DNA of 64,000 nucleotides. Source: Desulfomonilaceae bacterium. GTDB taxonomy: Bacteria > Desulfobacterota > Desulfomonilia > Desulfomonilales > Desulfomonilaceae. The stretch's first letter is position 1. Each line of letters begins with the position of its first letter. Location: contig JAVHLK010000002.1 of NCBI GenBank assembly GCA_031082285.1, positions 62,001 through 126,000 on the forward strand. Reading direction: 5' to 3'. The notes beneath the pieces were generated by a model that saw only the letters and a program-made list of their open reading frames with translations, was not told the DNA's origin and made no database searches. Position numbers and translations under genes: made by a program. Shown in pieces: positions 31,974 through 40,636 of this stretch.

Positions 31974-32739
31974 CGCGGAACTCTTGTACGATGTCCGGGA
32001 AAAGACGGCCTGGTTCACCATCAATCGTGAACAGAGAAGAAACGCCCTGAGCCTCGGAATGATCGATCTGTTTTTCCAATACCTGGACAGGGCCGAGGCC
32101 GACGACGCGGTTCGCGTGGGCTGCATCACCGCGGTGGGGGATAAGGCGTTCTGTTCCGGAGCGGACCTCACGTCAGCCACGGCCGACGGCGACCCGCTCG
32201 CAGGGGCCGCCAAGTACGCGGAACTGCTGAAACGGATGGCCCACTTCTCAAAACCGCTCGTCGCACGCATCAACGGTCACTGCATGGCGGGAGGCATGGG
32301 ATTCATGCTCTCCTGCGATCTCGTGTACGCTCGTGAGGGGGTGAATTTCGGCACCCCCGAGGTCAATGTGGGGCTGTTCCCCATGATGATCGGGGCCTTG
32401 ATATTTCGCAATGCGGGTCGCAAGAAGGCACTCGAGATGATCTACACGGCCCGGACCTATTCCGCGGCCGAGGCCGAGGAGATGGGTCTCATTACCCGAG
32501 CCTGTCCCGCGGAGACACTGGATGCGACGGTAAGTGAGGCGCTTCGCGCGATCGCTTCGAAGGCCCCGCTTGCCCTCCGGTTTGGACGAAGGGCCTTTGC
32601 CGCTGTGGAGGGGAAGGGCCTTGAAGAGTCTCTGGACTATCTGTGCGAGGAACTCCGAAAGGTTGCCTCCACGGAAGACGCGAAGGAAGGGATGACGGCT
32701 TTTGTCCAGAAGCGGGAACCAGTCTGGAAAGGCCGTTAA
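31966..32739 (+). CDS. Enoyl-CoA hydratase/isomerase (crotonase) family protein
   Basis: A 257-residue crotonase fold enzyme. The first oxyanion region is CSGADLTSA, the second AGGMGFMLSCDLVYAREGVNFGTPEVNVGLFP. The catalytic Glu equivalent to E164 of rat hydratase is kept (GTPEV), but the E144 position is Phe (MGFML), so a classical two-Glu hydratase mechanism is doubtful. ATG 31966 overlaps the BCCP stop (8 nt) with an AGGGG SD; earlier in-frame ATGs (31948, 31960) are possible. In a leucine-like pathway this would be the glutaconyl-CoA hydratase step. Confidence 0.88.
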   Translation: MSDAELLYDVREKTAWFTINREQRRNALSLGMIDLFFQYLDRAEADDAVRVGCITAVGDKAFCSGADLTSATADGDPLAGAAKYAELLKRMAHFSKPLVARINGHCMAGGMGFMLSCDLVYAREGVNFGTPEVNVGLFPMMIGALIFRNAGRKKALEMIYTARTYSAAEAEEMGLITRACPAETLDATVSEALRAIASKAPLALRFGRRAFAAVEGKGLEESLDYLCEELRKVASTEDAKEGMTAFVQKREPVWKGR

Positions 32740-32756
32740 GAAAGGTTTTCGGAACC

Positions 32757-33644
32757 ATGTCATCGCTGTGGATCAAAGAGAATCAGGATTTTGAGCGGCC
32801 GTGTATCATTACTTGTGCGCTTTCGGGAGTCGTGGCCAACCGGGCGCAGTGTCCCGGAATCCCCTACACTCCGGAGGAATACGCGGCTGAAGCCAAACGC
32901 GCCTATGAAGCGGGGGCCGCTGCGGTTCACATTCATGCCAGGACCCGGGAGGGGCTCCCCAGCTACGAGGTGGACGATTACCGGAACATCTACGATGCGG
33001 TAACCGCCGCATGTCCCATCGTAATCAACTTCTCCACCGGCGCGATCAACATTACGACCGAGCAAAAGACCGCCCACATCAAGGCGATAAAACCGGCCAT
33101 GGGAGCCCTGAACATGGGCTCGATGAACTATGCGAAGTACAATCCCAAGAAGAAGGACTTTGTCTTCGAGTTTGTCTTTCCCAACCCATTTTCGGAAATA
33201 GTGCGGATCGTTCAAGCCATGAACGAAGTTGGTACCAAACCTGAAATGGAATGCTTCGATCTCGGCCATGTAGGCAACTCCTATCCCCTGATCGACATGG
33301 GACTGCTGAATCCTCCGTTCCAGTACAGCCTGATCATGGGCGTGGTCGGAGGGATTCCCCCCACAACGCCCAACCTTGTCGCCATGGTCCGGATGCTTCC
33401 TCCCCAAAGTGAGTGGGAGATTATCGGGATAAGTCTCGATCAGTGGCGTCTCTTGGCCGCGGCCGTCGGTTTGGGCGGGAACGTGCGTGTCGGTCTGGAG
33501 GACAACTTCTACGTCAGCAAGGGAAACATGGCCGGCTCCAACGGAGACCTGGTGGAAAAGGCCGCCCGTATGATCCGTGATCAGGGGCGGGAACCGGCCA
33601 CGGTGGAAGAATGTCGATCGCGTCTGAAACTGGTGAATCGGTAA
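32757..33644 (+). CDS. Beta-keto acid cleavage enzyme (BKACE, DUF849)
   Basis: A 295-residue TIM-barrel enzyme of the BKACE family, which condenses a beta-keto acid with acetyl-CoA and splits it to a CoA ester and acetoacetate. The zinc pair H58-I-H60 (AAVHIHAR) is present, as are NFSTGAINITTEQ and the conserved GLEDNFYVSKGNMAGSNGDLVEKA near the C-terminus. ATG 32757 follows the crotonase stop by 17 nt. No HMG-CoA lyase is visible, so BKACE may perform the final C-C cleavage in this operon. Confidence 0.9.
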   Translation: MSSLWIKENQDFERPCIITCALSGVVANRAQCPGIPYTPEEYAAEAKRAYEAGAAAVHIHARTREGLPSYEVDDYRNIYDAVTAACPIVINFSTGAINITTEQKTAHIKAIKPAMGALNMGSMNYAKYNPKKKDFVFEFVFPNPFSEIVRIVQAMNEVGTKPEMECFDLGHVGNSYPLIDMGLLNPPFQYSLIMGVVGGIPPTTPNLVAMVRMLPPQSEWEIIGISLDQWRLLAAAVGLGGNVRVGLEDNFYVSKGNMAGSNGDLVEKAARMIRDQGREPATVEECRSRLKLVNR

Positions 33645-33672
33645 GGGTACCGGGATCTTTAGGAATATCGCG

Positions 33673-34467
33673 ATGGAATTTGAACTTGGCTTGAGTTACG
33701 ATCAGCTTGAAGTGGGAATGAAGGCTTCCTTCACCAAGACCGTTTCAGAGACCGATGTGTACCTCTTTGCAGGCATCAGCGGGGATTTCAACCCCGTGCA
33801 TGTCAATGAGGAGTTTGCCAAGCGCACCCCGTTCGGCAAGCGCATCGCCCACGGCGCGCTGCCTCAGTGCCTGATCGCTCCCGTTCTGGGCACGAAGCTT
33901 CCCGGGCTGGGAACTATCGCGCTTGAGGTCAATACCCGTTTCAAGGCCCCGACCTTCTTCGGCGACACGATCACGGCCACCGCGGAGGTCTCGGAGAAGA
34001 TCGAGGAAAAGAAGCGGATAAGAATGAAACTGTTGTGGACAAACCAGCGGGGAGAAACCGTAGCCGTAGGGGAGGCTGTGGTGATCCCTCCGCCCAAACG
34101 GACCGAACCATCACGAAGAGAAACAGGAGAGGAAAAGAAAATGGCTTTTACTTCAGTGAAAGAAGTGTTTGAGAAGATGCCTACGGTTTTCAACCCGGCC
34201 GCCGCCGCAGGTCTTAACATGGTGTTCCAGTTTCACATCACCGGGGGGCAGGCCGGGGACTGGAGCGTCGAGGTGAAGGACGGCGCGTGCACGGTGTCTG
34301 AAGGCGTTCACGCGGGTCCCACCGTTTCGTTGACCTTGGCCGATGAAGACTGGTTGGCCATGTGCAACGGCACCCTGGACGGCATGACGGCATTTATGAG
34401 CGGCAAACTGAAGGCCGACGGGGACATCATGGCTGCCCAGCGCATTCCGTCCCTCTTTCCCATGTAG
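33673..34467 (+). CDS. MaoC-like (R)-enoyl-CoA hydratase fused to SCP2 sterol-carrier domain
   Basis: A 264-residue two-domain protein. Residues about 8-140 are a hot-dog-fold hydratase with the hydratase-2 dyad D38 and H43 in GDFNPVH. Residues about 158-263 are an SCP2 lipid-binding domain (VFNPAAAAGLNMVFQFHITGG, LADEDWLAMCNGTLDGMTAFMSGKLKADGD). Fusions of these domains are known from eukaryotic multifunctional enzyme 2. A strong SD-like AGGAGAGGAAAAG directly precedes Met157 (ATG 34141), so the SCP2 part might also be made alone. It fits hydration of bulky enoyl-CoA esters in the same operon. Confidence 0.85.
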   Translation: MEFELGLSYDQLEVGMKASFTKTVSETDVYLFAGISGDFNPVHVNEEFAKRTPFGKRIAHGALPQCLIAPVLGTKLPGLGTIALEVNTRFKAPTFFGDTITATAEVSEKIEEKKRIRMKLLWTNQRGETVAVGEAVVIPPPKRTEPSRRETGEEKKMAFTSVKEVFEKMPTVFNPAAAAGLNMVFQFHITGGQAGDWSVEVKDGACTVSEGVHAGPTVSLTLADEDWLAMCNGTLDGMTAFMSGKLKADGDIMAAQRIPSLFPM

Positions 34468-34757
34468 TAGCCGGCGCGGTACGGCAGTCCTCAATTATCC
34501 GCCGGATGTCGAGGATGGGCCGTTGAGACTCGCAGGCGGATGCCGCGTCATGTAGGGCGACTCGTGAGACGCGATCTGCATGCCGGGCGAATCGTCCCCC
34601 CACGCCCCCCTGTTCGAGACGAGTTGTAAGGCGATTTCCCTCCTTTTAGGGGAAAGGGGTGCGACGCCTCTGGGGGCGGGGGGGTTGCCCTCTTGCGGCT
34701 GTAACCCGAATTCCTAAAATCGGGAATGTTTCCCGACAACGGTCAAAGGGCTTTGGT
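34468..34757. repeat. Intergenic region with nested inverted repeat
   Basis: No gene. TTTCCC (34635-34640) and GGGAAA (34650-34655) pair, flanked by AGGCG (34629-34633) and CGCCT (34665-34669), giving a nested stem. The stretch also carries GTAGGGCGACTCGTGAG-like sequence. It resembles dispersed intergenic repeats and could end the upstream operon transcript. Confidence 0.45.
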
Positions 34758-35900
34758 ATGAGCGGCAATCTCGATTACTTCGGCGAATCCCACCGAATCT
34801 TCAGACAGTCGGTAGCTCGTTTCGTGGAACGAGAGATCAAGCCGTACGTCGATGAATGGGAGGAGGCCGGCGAGTTCCCGCGCGACCTCTATCAAAAAGC
34901 TGCGGATGTGGGCTTCCTGGGTATCGGATATCCTGAAAACCTGGGAGGCACGGAGGCCGATCTGTTCCACGAAGTGGTACTCACCGAGGAACTCACGCGC
35001 TCCGGATCGGGGGGACTGGCCGCGGGACTGATGTCCCTGGGGATAGCCCTGCCCCCGATACTGGCCCTTGGTACAGAGGAACAGAAGGAACGTTTCATCC
35101 GGCCCGTCTTGCGGGGGGAAAAAATTGCCTCGTTGGGAATTACCGAACCGGGCGGAGGCTCCGATGTCGCGAGCGTCCGAACCCGCGCGGTGCGCGACGG
35201 AGATTCGTATATAGTCAACGGATCGAAAACCATGATCACCTCGGGTTGCCGCGCCGATCAGGTCACCCTGGCCGTTCGCACGGGAGAAGCCGGCCACCGG
35301 GGAATCAGCCTGCTGGTGGTCGACACGAATTCCCCCGGGTTCACTGTTTCCAAGAAGCTGAGGAAAATGGGCTGGTGGGCGTCGGACACTGCGGAACTGG
35401 CTCTACAGGACGTGAGAGTGCCCGTAGAGAACCGGTTGGGTCAGGAAGGCTCGGCTTTCTACGGCATCATGCGCAACTTTCAGAAAGAGCGACTCTATCT
35501 CACCGTCATGGCCAATACCACGGCGCAAATGGCCCTGGAAGAGTCGTTGAAGTATGCACGCCTTCGAGAGGCCTTCGGCAAGCCCCTGACGGGATTTCAG
35601 GTGACGCGTCACAAGCTCGTGGACATGGCGACCATGATTGAAGTGAGCAGGGAGTTTGCCTACCGGATGGCCGCGAAGATTCAGGCCGGCGAGAATAAGG
35701 TCAAGGAAATATCCATGGCCAAGATTTTCTCCGCGGACATCTGCGACCGCGTATGCCACATGGCGGTTCAGATTCACGGAGGTTACGGGTACATGCGCGA
35801 ATACCTCGTGGAGCGGCTCTATCGGGACAGCCGCATACTCTCCATCGGCGGCGGAACCTCCGAGATCATGAAAGAAATCATATCCAAGATTATTCTCTGA
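34758..35900 (+). CDS. Acyl-CoA dehydrogenase (third in the region)
   Basis: A 380-residue acyl-CoA dehydrogenase with SLGITEPGGGSDVASVRT, NGSKTMITSGCRADQ, YARLREAFGKPLTGFQ and GGYGYMREYLVERLYRDSRILSIGGGTSEIM. The MCAD Glu position is again Gly, as in isovaleryl- or long-chain types. ATG 34758 has AAGGG at 8 nt. It is separated from the operon upstream by a 290-bp repeat-bearing gap and so may have its own promoter. Likely electron acceptor is ETF; no etf genes are present in this window. Confidence 0.93.
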   Translation: MSGNLDYFGESHRIFRQSVARFVEREIKPYVDEWEEAGEFPRDLYQKAADVGFLGIGYPENLGGTEADLFHEVVLTEELTRSGSGGLAAGLMSLGIALPPILALGTEEQKERFIRPVLRGEKIASLGITEPGGGSDVASVRTRAVRDGDSYIVNGSKTMITSGCRADQVTLAVRTGEAGHRGISLLVVDTNSPGFTVSKKLRKMGWWASDTAELALQDVRVPVENRLGQEGSAFYGIMRNFQKERLYLTVMANTTAQMALEESLKYARLREAFGKPLTGFQVTRHKLVDMATMIEVSREFAYRMAAKIQAGENKVKEISMAKIFSADICDRVCHMAVQIHGGYGYMREYLVERLYRDSRILSIGGGTSEIMKEIISKIIL

Positions 35901-36266
35901 AGATGACTAATTCTTGAACTCACTCTTCCGGAACATGATTGTTTCCGACCGGACAAAAAGATCTTCGATGACGAGTCTTGTTTGACTCGCGGCTCAATCC
36001 GTGTATTATCTTCCCCATGGCGATGTGCTTTCAGGCGGGCGGTCGGAGGAAGCGCCTTGCGGTCGGTCTCGGGGCACAACGGGCATTGCCGTCCATAACC
36101 GGGACCAATAACCGCACAGGCGTGCACGCGACGAGCATATATCGCTCCCATGAACCACATTGGCAGTGTGCCGTCATTGGGGAGCCGTCTGGCTCCATCA
36201 CCCTCTCGCGTCAGTTGTGTTAAACCGATAAGACGAAAGCCGGCGATTCTGTAACGTGTATACAAG
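35901..36266. other. Non-coding region, nothing recognised
   Basis: 366 bases between the dehydrogenase and the DNA methyltransferase. A stop codon at 36252-36254 closes the methyltransferase frame upstream. I see no SD-led small gene and no clear terminator. Confidence 0.4.
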
Positions 36267-37229
36267 GTGAGGAACAAACTCTTAGGTGAGCCGTACTATT
36301 GGACCGAGTTTGGAAGAGCATATCTCGGAAACAGTCTGGAGTTGCTCAAAGGTGTTGCCGACGGGACCGTCAATCTTATCTTCACGTCCCCGCCTTTTGC
36401 TCTTACACGACAAAAGGAGTACGGCAACAAGAGCTCCGATGAATACGCAGATTGGTTTATGCAATTTGCAGGAGATTTCAGGCGGATACTTACGGAGGAC
36501 GGTTCGCTGGTGATAGACCTGGGAGGCGCGTACCTTCCGGGTCGTCCCACTCGCAGTCTGTATCAGTTCGATCTGTTGATCCGACTGTGCAGGGAGTTCG
36601 GCTTCTCCCTCGCGCAAGATTTCTATCACTATAATCCGTCCCGCCTGCCCGCGCCGGCGGAATGGGTAACGGTACGAAGGATTCGGGTGAAGGATACGGT
36701 GAACACTGTCTGGTGGCTGTCCAAGACCGACCATCCCAAGGCGGACAATCGTCAGGTTCTCAAACCGTACAGCAACAGTATGAAACAGCTGCTCAAAACC
36801 GGTTACAAACCGAAACTCAGGCCCAGCGGACATGATATTTCAGCCAAATTTAATAAGGACAACCAGGGGGCCATACCTCCTAATTTGCTTCAACTGGCAA
36901 ACACGGAGTCGAACAGCGCGTACCTGAAGGCCTGTCGAAAGGAAGGCATCAAACCACACCCGGCCAGATTTCCGGTGGGCCTCGCGGATTTCTTCATTCG
37001 GTTCCTCACGCATGAGGAGGATATGGTGCTGGATCCCTTTGCAGGCTCCAACACGACCGGGTTCGCCGCGGAGAAGAGGAAACGAAGATGGATAGCCTTC
37101 GAACTCGACGAGACCTTCCTTAAAGGGAGCATGCTTCGGTTTACGGAGGCCGGTGTATCGAGAGGCGTGAGAACGGGTCACACTGCGCTGCTCATTGGCG
37201 AGGCCGGACAAAGCCAAGGTGACGACTGA
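36267..37229 (+). CDS. Site-specific DNA methyltransferase (beta class, N4-cytosine or N6-adenine)
   Basis: A 320-residue solitary DNA methyltransferase. The catalytic motif IV T40-S-P-P-F44 comes first and the SAM-binding motif I DPFAGSNTTG (about 256-265) comes last, which is the beta-class order. HPARFP before motif I is also typical. TSPPF favours N4-cytosine, though N6-adenine members exist. The start is GTG 36267 with only AAGG nearby; an in-frame stop 15 nt upstream excludes a longer protein. No restriction endonuclease or specificity gene is adjacent, so it may be an orphan regulatory methylase. Confidence 0.87.
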   Translation: MRNKLLGEPYYWTEFGRAYLGNSLELLKGVADGTVNLIFTSPPFALTRQKEYGNKSSDEYADWFMQFAGDFRRILTEDGSLVIDLGGAYLPGRPTRSLYQFDLLIRLCREFGFSLAQDFYHYNPSRLPAPAEWVTVRRIRVKDTVNTVWWLSKTDHPKADNRQVLKPYSNSMKQLLKTGYKPKLRPSGHDISAKFNKDNQGAIPPNLLQLANTESNSAYLKACRKEGIKPHPARFPVGLADFFIRFLTHEEDMVLDPFAGSNTTGFAAEKRKRRWIAFELDETFLKGSMLRFTEAGVSRGVRTGHTALLIGEAGQSQGDD

Positions 37230-37412
37230 CGGCCCGGGCCGGTAAACCGCGATCCTCGGATGAGGGCTTTCTTGCCTCATCGGTCCTTGGCGGACATGAT
37301 AATTGGTGTGGTGAGGACGATCCGGAGGGAAAAGAGAGGAGGTGACATGGCGTGACCGGCGTCCGGCGTGACTCGTAACGTATGATGACGAACGGCATAA
37401 GAAAGGGGTTAT

Positions 37413-38606
37413 ATGATGAATGTGAGAAGTTTGATCCTTATTCTTGCAACCGTGTTTTTTCTGCTGCCCGCAGCCGCGGGCGCGGCAGATGTTCCCGGAG
37501 TCACCGACACCGAGGTGGTGGTCGGTGTCTCAACTCCCCTATCGGGCCCCGCGGCCCTGTGGGGGGTAACCGCGTTGGGAATGAAGGCCTGGGCCGATTA
37601 CGTAAACGACCAGGGCGGGGTGAACGGCCGGAAGATTAAGCTCATCATAAAGGACGACGGGTACAACCCGGCCCGGGCGTTGACGAATCTGCAAGAGATG
37701 AAGGGAGAAGTCTTTGCAGTGTGCGGGCTGCTCGGTACGGCAATCCTGAATGCGTCCAAGGAATTCTTTGCCGAAAACCAGATCCCTCTGATTACGGCCT
37801 ACGGGGATGTCCGCATTTGGGTGAAGCTTCCTAAAGAGAAATTGAAATACGTGTTCATCGCGTACCCCGACTACGAAGACGAAGCCGACTACATTACCAA
37901 GTACGCGGTGAACAAACTGGGATCCGAAAAGCTGGCTCTGTTTTATCAGAATGACGATTACGGCAAAATGGCCATGTCCGGTGTCGAGCTGGGACTCAAG
38001 GAAGTCGGAAAAGGCCAACTGATCGGCTCCATTCCCTATGAGATCACCGAGCGAGCGTTGGGTACCCATGCACTGAAGCTCAAGGAAACCGGCGCGGATT
38101 CCGTCATCGTCTATGCCACTCCCACTCATGGAGCGCTGATCGTCAAAGAAATGGCCAAGATCGGATATCGGCCCAAGGTGCTGACGACGTTCACGCTGGG
38201 CGATCCCATCATGTACAACATTGCCGGCGAAGCATGGGAAGGAACCTACATCGCCCTTCCGGGTAACTCGGGCGTCCCCGGCGCGGACGAGGCTGCGGAC
38301 AAGGTGGTCGAGAAACTCCTCAAGTATGATCCCAAGCTCAAAGGAAAAGAGTACCTGGCCCTGTTTGGTGCGGTTTCGATGATGCATTTCGTCGAAGGAC
38401 TGAAGAACGCGGGCAAGGAATTGACCCCTGAAACGCTGATCCAAGGCATGGAAAAGATCAAGGACTGGACGCCGGAAGCCGTTGGTGCACCGGTCACCTA
38501 CGGTCCGGATCGCAGGCTGGGGGTGAATGCTTCCCGCATGAGTCAGGCGAGGGAAGGCAAGCATGTTCCCATAGAGGAATTCACGATCTTCAAACCGCGT
38601 TTCTAG
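37413..38606 (+). CDS. livK: Branched-chain amino acid-type ABC transporter substrate-binding protein (LivK-like)
   Basis: A 397-residue periplasmic protein with a signal peptide (hydrophobic 5-24, cleavage near AGAADVPG) followed by a Peripla_BP_6 domain: TDTEVVVGVSTPLSGPAALWG, IKLIIKDDGYNPARALTNLQEM and a central hinge. It is the first gene of a Liv operon. ATG 37413 has AAAGGGG at 5 nt. Ligand may be an amino acid or an aromatic/branched carboxylate; the neighbouring acyl-CoA synthetase argues for a carboxylic acid. Confidence 0.92.
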   Translation: MMNVRSLILILATVFFLLPAAAGAADVPGVTDTEVVVGVSTPLSGPAALWGVTALGMKAWADYVNDQGGVNGRKIKLIIKDDGYNPARALTNLQEMKGEVFAVCGLLGTAILNASKEFFAENQIPLITAYGDVRIWVKLPKEKLKYVFIAYPDYEDEADYITKYAVNKLGSEKLALFYQNDDYGKMAMSGVELGLKEVGKGQLIGSIPYEITERALGTHALKLKETGADSVIVYATPTHGALIVKEMAKIGYRPKVLTTFTLGDPIMYNIAGEAWEGTYIALPGNSGVPGADEAADKVVEKLLKYDPKLKGKEYLALFGAVSMMHFVEGLKNAGKELTPETLIQGMEKIKDWTPEAVGAPVTYGPDRRLGVNASRMSQAREGKHVPIEEFTIFKPRF

Positions 38607-38609
38607 GCA

Positions 38610-39362
38610 ATGGAAATACTTAAAATAGACAAACTGTTTATCAGCTTCGGTGGTATTCGAGCACTCGCCGGAGTGGACTTGAGCCTCGAAGACAATGAGA
38701 TCCTTACGGTCATCGGACCGAACGGATCCGGTAAGACCACTCTTTTCAACTGTATTTCGGGGGTCTACAAGCCCACCGGAGGCGACATTCTGTATATGGG
38801 GGAAAGTCTTCAGGGGCTCTCCCCCGACGCCATCGCCCGTAAGGGCATTGCACGCACCTTTCAGAACCTGAGACTTTTCATGCACATGACCGTGCTGGAA
38901 AACCTCATGTTGGGAAGGCACGTAAAGTTCCGCAAGAACCCGGTGAACGTGGTCTTGAGGCTGCGGAACGAAGAGTTGCGTCATCGGGAGATAGTTGAGG
39001 AGATCATCGATTTCCTGGATCTCCAGGCGTATCGACAAGCTCGCGTGTCCGACTGCCCGTACGGTGTACAGAAAAGAGTAGAACTCGGCCGAGCGTTGGC
39101 GCTTGAACCAAAACTTCTCCTCCTTGACGAACCCATCGCAGGCTTGACCTCGGAAGAGAAAGAGGAGTCCGCCTATCGGATAATGGAGATCCGAGGCAGG
39201 TATAAGACTACCATACTCCTCGTGGAGCACGATCTTCGCATTGCGTCGAGATTGGCCGATAGGATGGTGGCCTTGGAGTCGGGGTTGGAGATTGCCGCCG
39301 GCACTCCCGAGGAAGTGCAGCGCGATCCGGAAGTGATCCGGGCCTACCTGGGGGACGGTTGA
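38610..39362 (+). CDS. livG: Branched-chain-type ABC transporter ATP-binding protein (LivG)
   Basis: A 250-residue ABC ATPase. Walker A is GPNGSGKTT (about 32-40), LivG-specific GIARTFQNLRLF follows, the signature segment reads SDCPYGVQKRVELGRAL (in place of LSYGQQ), and Walker B is LLLLDEP. It begins 3 nt after the livK stop. It pairs with LivF as the nucleotide-binding heterodimer. It is separated from livF by a 476-bp non-coding insertion. Confidence 0.93.
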   Translation: MEILKIDKLFISFGGIRALAGVDLSLEDNEILTVIGPNGSGKTTLFNCISGVYKPTGGDILYMGESLQGLSPDAIARKGIARTFQNLRLFMHMTVLENLMLGRHVKFRKNPVNVVLRLRNEELRHREIVEEIIDFLDLQAYRQARVSDCPYGVQKRVELGRALALEPKLLLLDEPIAGLTSEEKEESAYRIMEIRGRYKTTILLVEHDLRIASRLADRMVALESGLEIAAGTPEEVQRDPEVIRAYLGDG

Positions 39363-39838
39363 TCCGGCCCCCGGGCGGGTAAGAAGCCCGGCCGTCCGCC
39401 GGTACTGCGCAATTCCCTTGCTGATGTGAGATGCTCGGCCTTTCCGCCGAACATCTCCCAGTCTCCGTGTGCAGCATGGAGGCGTAAGGTGGTTTCCCCT
39501 TTTGACGGGCGGGCTTTCCAGGTACCGTCTTCGTAAGTTTGGAAACGTTTGTTACGCGCCGAGATTGCTTCGTCGTTTCACTTCTCGCAAAGGGTTCGTC
39601 GGGGTTGTCATGGATAGGGAGAAGACCGGGGCAACTTCAGAAGGTCGAGAATGCGTAGTCGTATTTTTGAAATCGTCTTCTGAACTCGAGGGCGGTTCTC
39701 GATGGAAACGCTCGGCATGCTGCACTTCGTACCCACCCTTGGGGTTGGAATCAACCAGCCTCGTTTCCACGGTTCCCTCGCACTCCGGGAAGGAAACGAG
39801 GCAACATTTCTCGTGTCTGCGGACAGAGGACTGAATGA
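39363..39838. repeat. Repeat-rich 476-bp gap inside the liv operon
   Basis: No gene is supportable. An inverted repeat GATGCTCGGC...GCCGAACATC (39430-39455, one mismatch) follows livG. A large nested palindrome lies at 39759-39801: CCTCGTTTCC/GGAAACGAGG (10 bp perfect) enclosing TTCCC/GGGAA. The CTCGTTtCC type resembles the element at 19758. The gap could hold a terminator, a processing site or a mobile repeat. Confidence 0.6.
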
Positions 39839-40636
39839 ATGTCGAACGAATCAGTTGAGACTCCCCTGCTCAAAATCGAGGGAATCGAGACCCTTTACTT
39901 CGATCGGATCTACGCGCTTCACGGGCTCTCGCTGCAAGTCAGAGAAAAAGAGATCTTCACGGTGCTCGGCCCCAACGGAGCCGGTAAGACCACTCTGCTC
40001 AAGACCATCGCCGGTCTGCTCAAGGACCAGCCGAAAAAGGGTACTATTCAGTTTTCCGGTCGCAATATTCACCGAGCCGCTCCGGAAAAAGTTGCGGGTA
40101 TGGGCATCGTGTACGTTCCGGAGGATAGGGGCCTGTTTCGCGAGCTTACGGTGAAGGAGAATCTCGACCTCGGACTCTGGGGCAGACGCGATAAGGATAT
40201 TCAGGGAGATGTTGAAAACGTTCACAGGCTGTTCCCCATCCTCAAGGGAAGATCCGACCAACAGGCGGAGACTCTTTCAGGCGGTGAACAGCAGATGCTT
40301 GCCATAGCCCGAGCATTGCTCCGAAGACCCAAACTTCTCATGTTGGACGAACCCTCTCTCGGATTGGCTCCCATGGTGGGACGAACGGTGTACGACGCCT
40401 TACGGGAGATCAGTCAAGGCGGGACCACCATACTCCTGGTCGAACAGAACGCACGTATGGCGCTGGGAATCGCCAACTACGGGTACATCATGGAGTCTGG
40501 ACGCATTGTGTTGGAGGGCACCGCAAAGGACCTTTCCGAAAACGAAGACGTTCAGGAACTCTATCTCGGGTTGGGAGGTGAGGCGGCTGCATCCCCCAAA
40601 GGATGGAGACTTTATAAGAAGAGAAGGAGATGGTAA
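39839..40636 (+). CDS. livF: Branched-chain-type ABC transporter ATP-binding protein (LivF)
   Basis: A 265-residue ABC ATPase with Walker A GPNGAGKTT, LivF-type VYVPEDRGLFRELTVKENL, signature LSGGEQQMLAIARAL and Walker B LLMLDEPSLGL. The C-terminal tail beyond about 240 is short and basic. Its stop overlaps the acyl-CoA synthetase start by one base (TAATG), so the two are translationally coupled. It completes the ATPase pair with LivG. Confidence 0.93.
   Translation: MSNESVETPLLKIEGIETLYFDRIYALHGLSLQVREKEIFTVLGPNGAGKTTLLKTIAGLLKDQPKKGTIQFSGRNIHRAAPEKVAGMGIVYVPEDRGLFRELTVKENLDLGLWGRRDKDIQGDVENVHRLFPILKGRSDQQAETLSGGEQQMLAIARALLRRPKLLMLDEPSLGLAPMVGRTVYDALREISQGGTTILLVEQNARMALGIANYGYIMESGRIVLEGTAKDLSENEDVQELYLGLGGEAAASPKGWRLYKKRRRW

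Noticed and set aside
37539-39230. 563-codon minus-strand frame over livK and livG
   Set aside because: Shadow of two well-defined transporter genes; no domain seen. The same applies to 41071-42702 and 55233-56438 on the minus strand.
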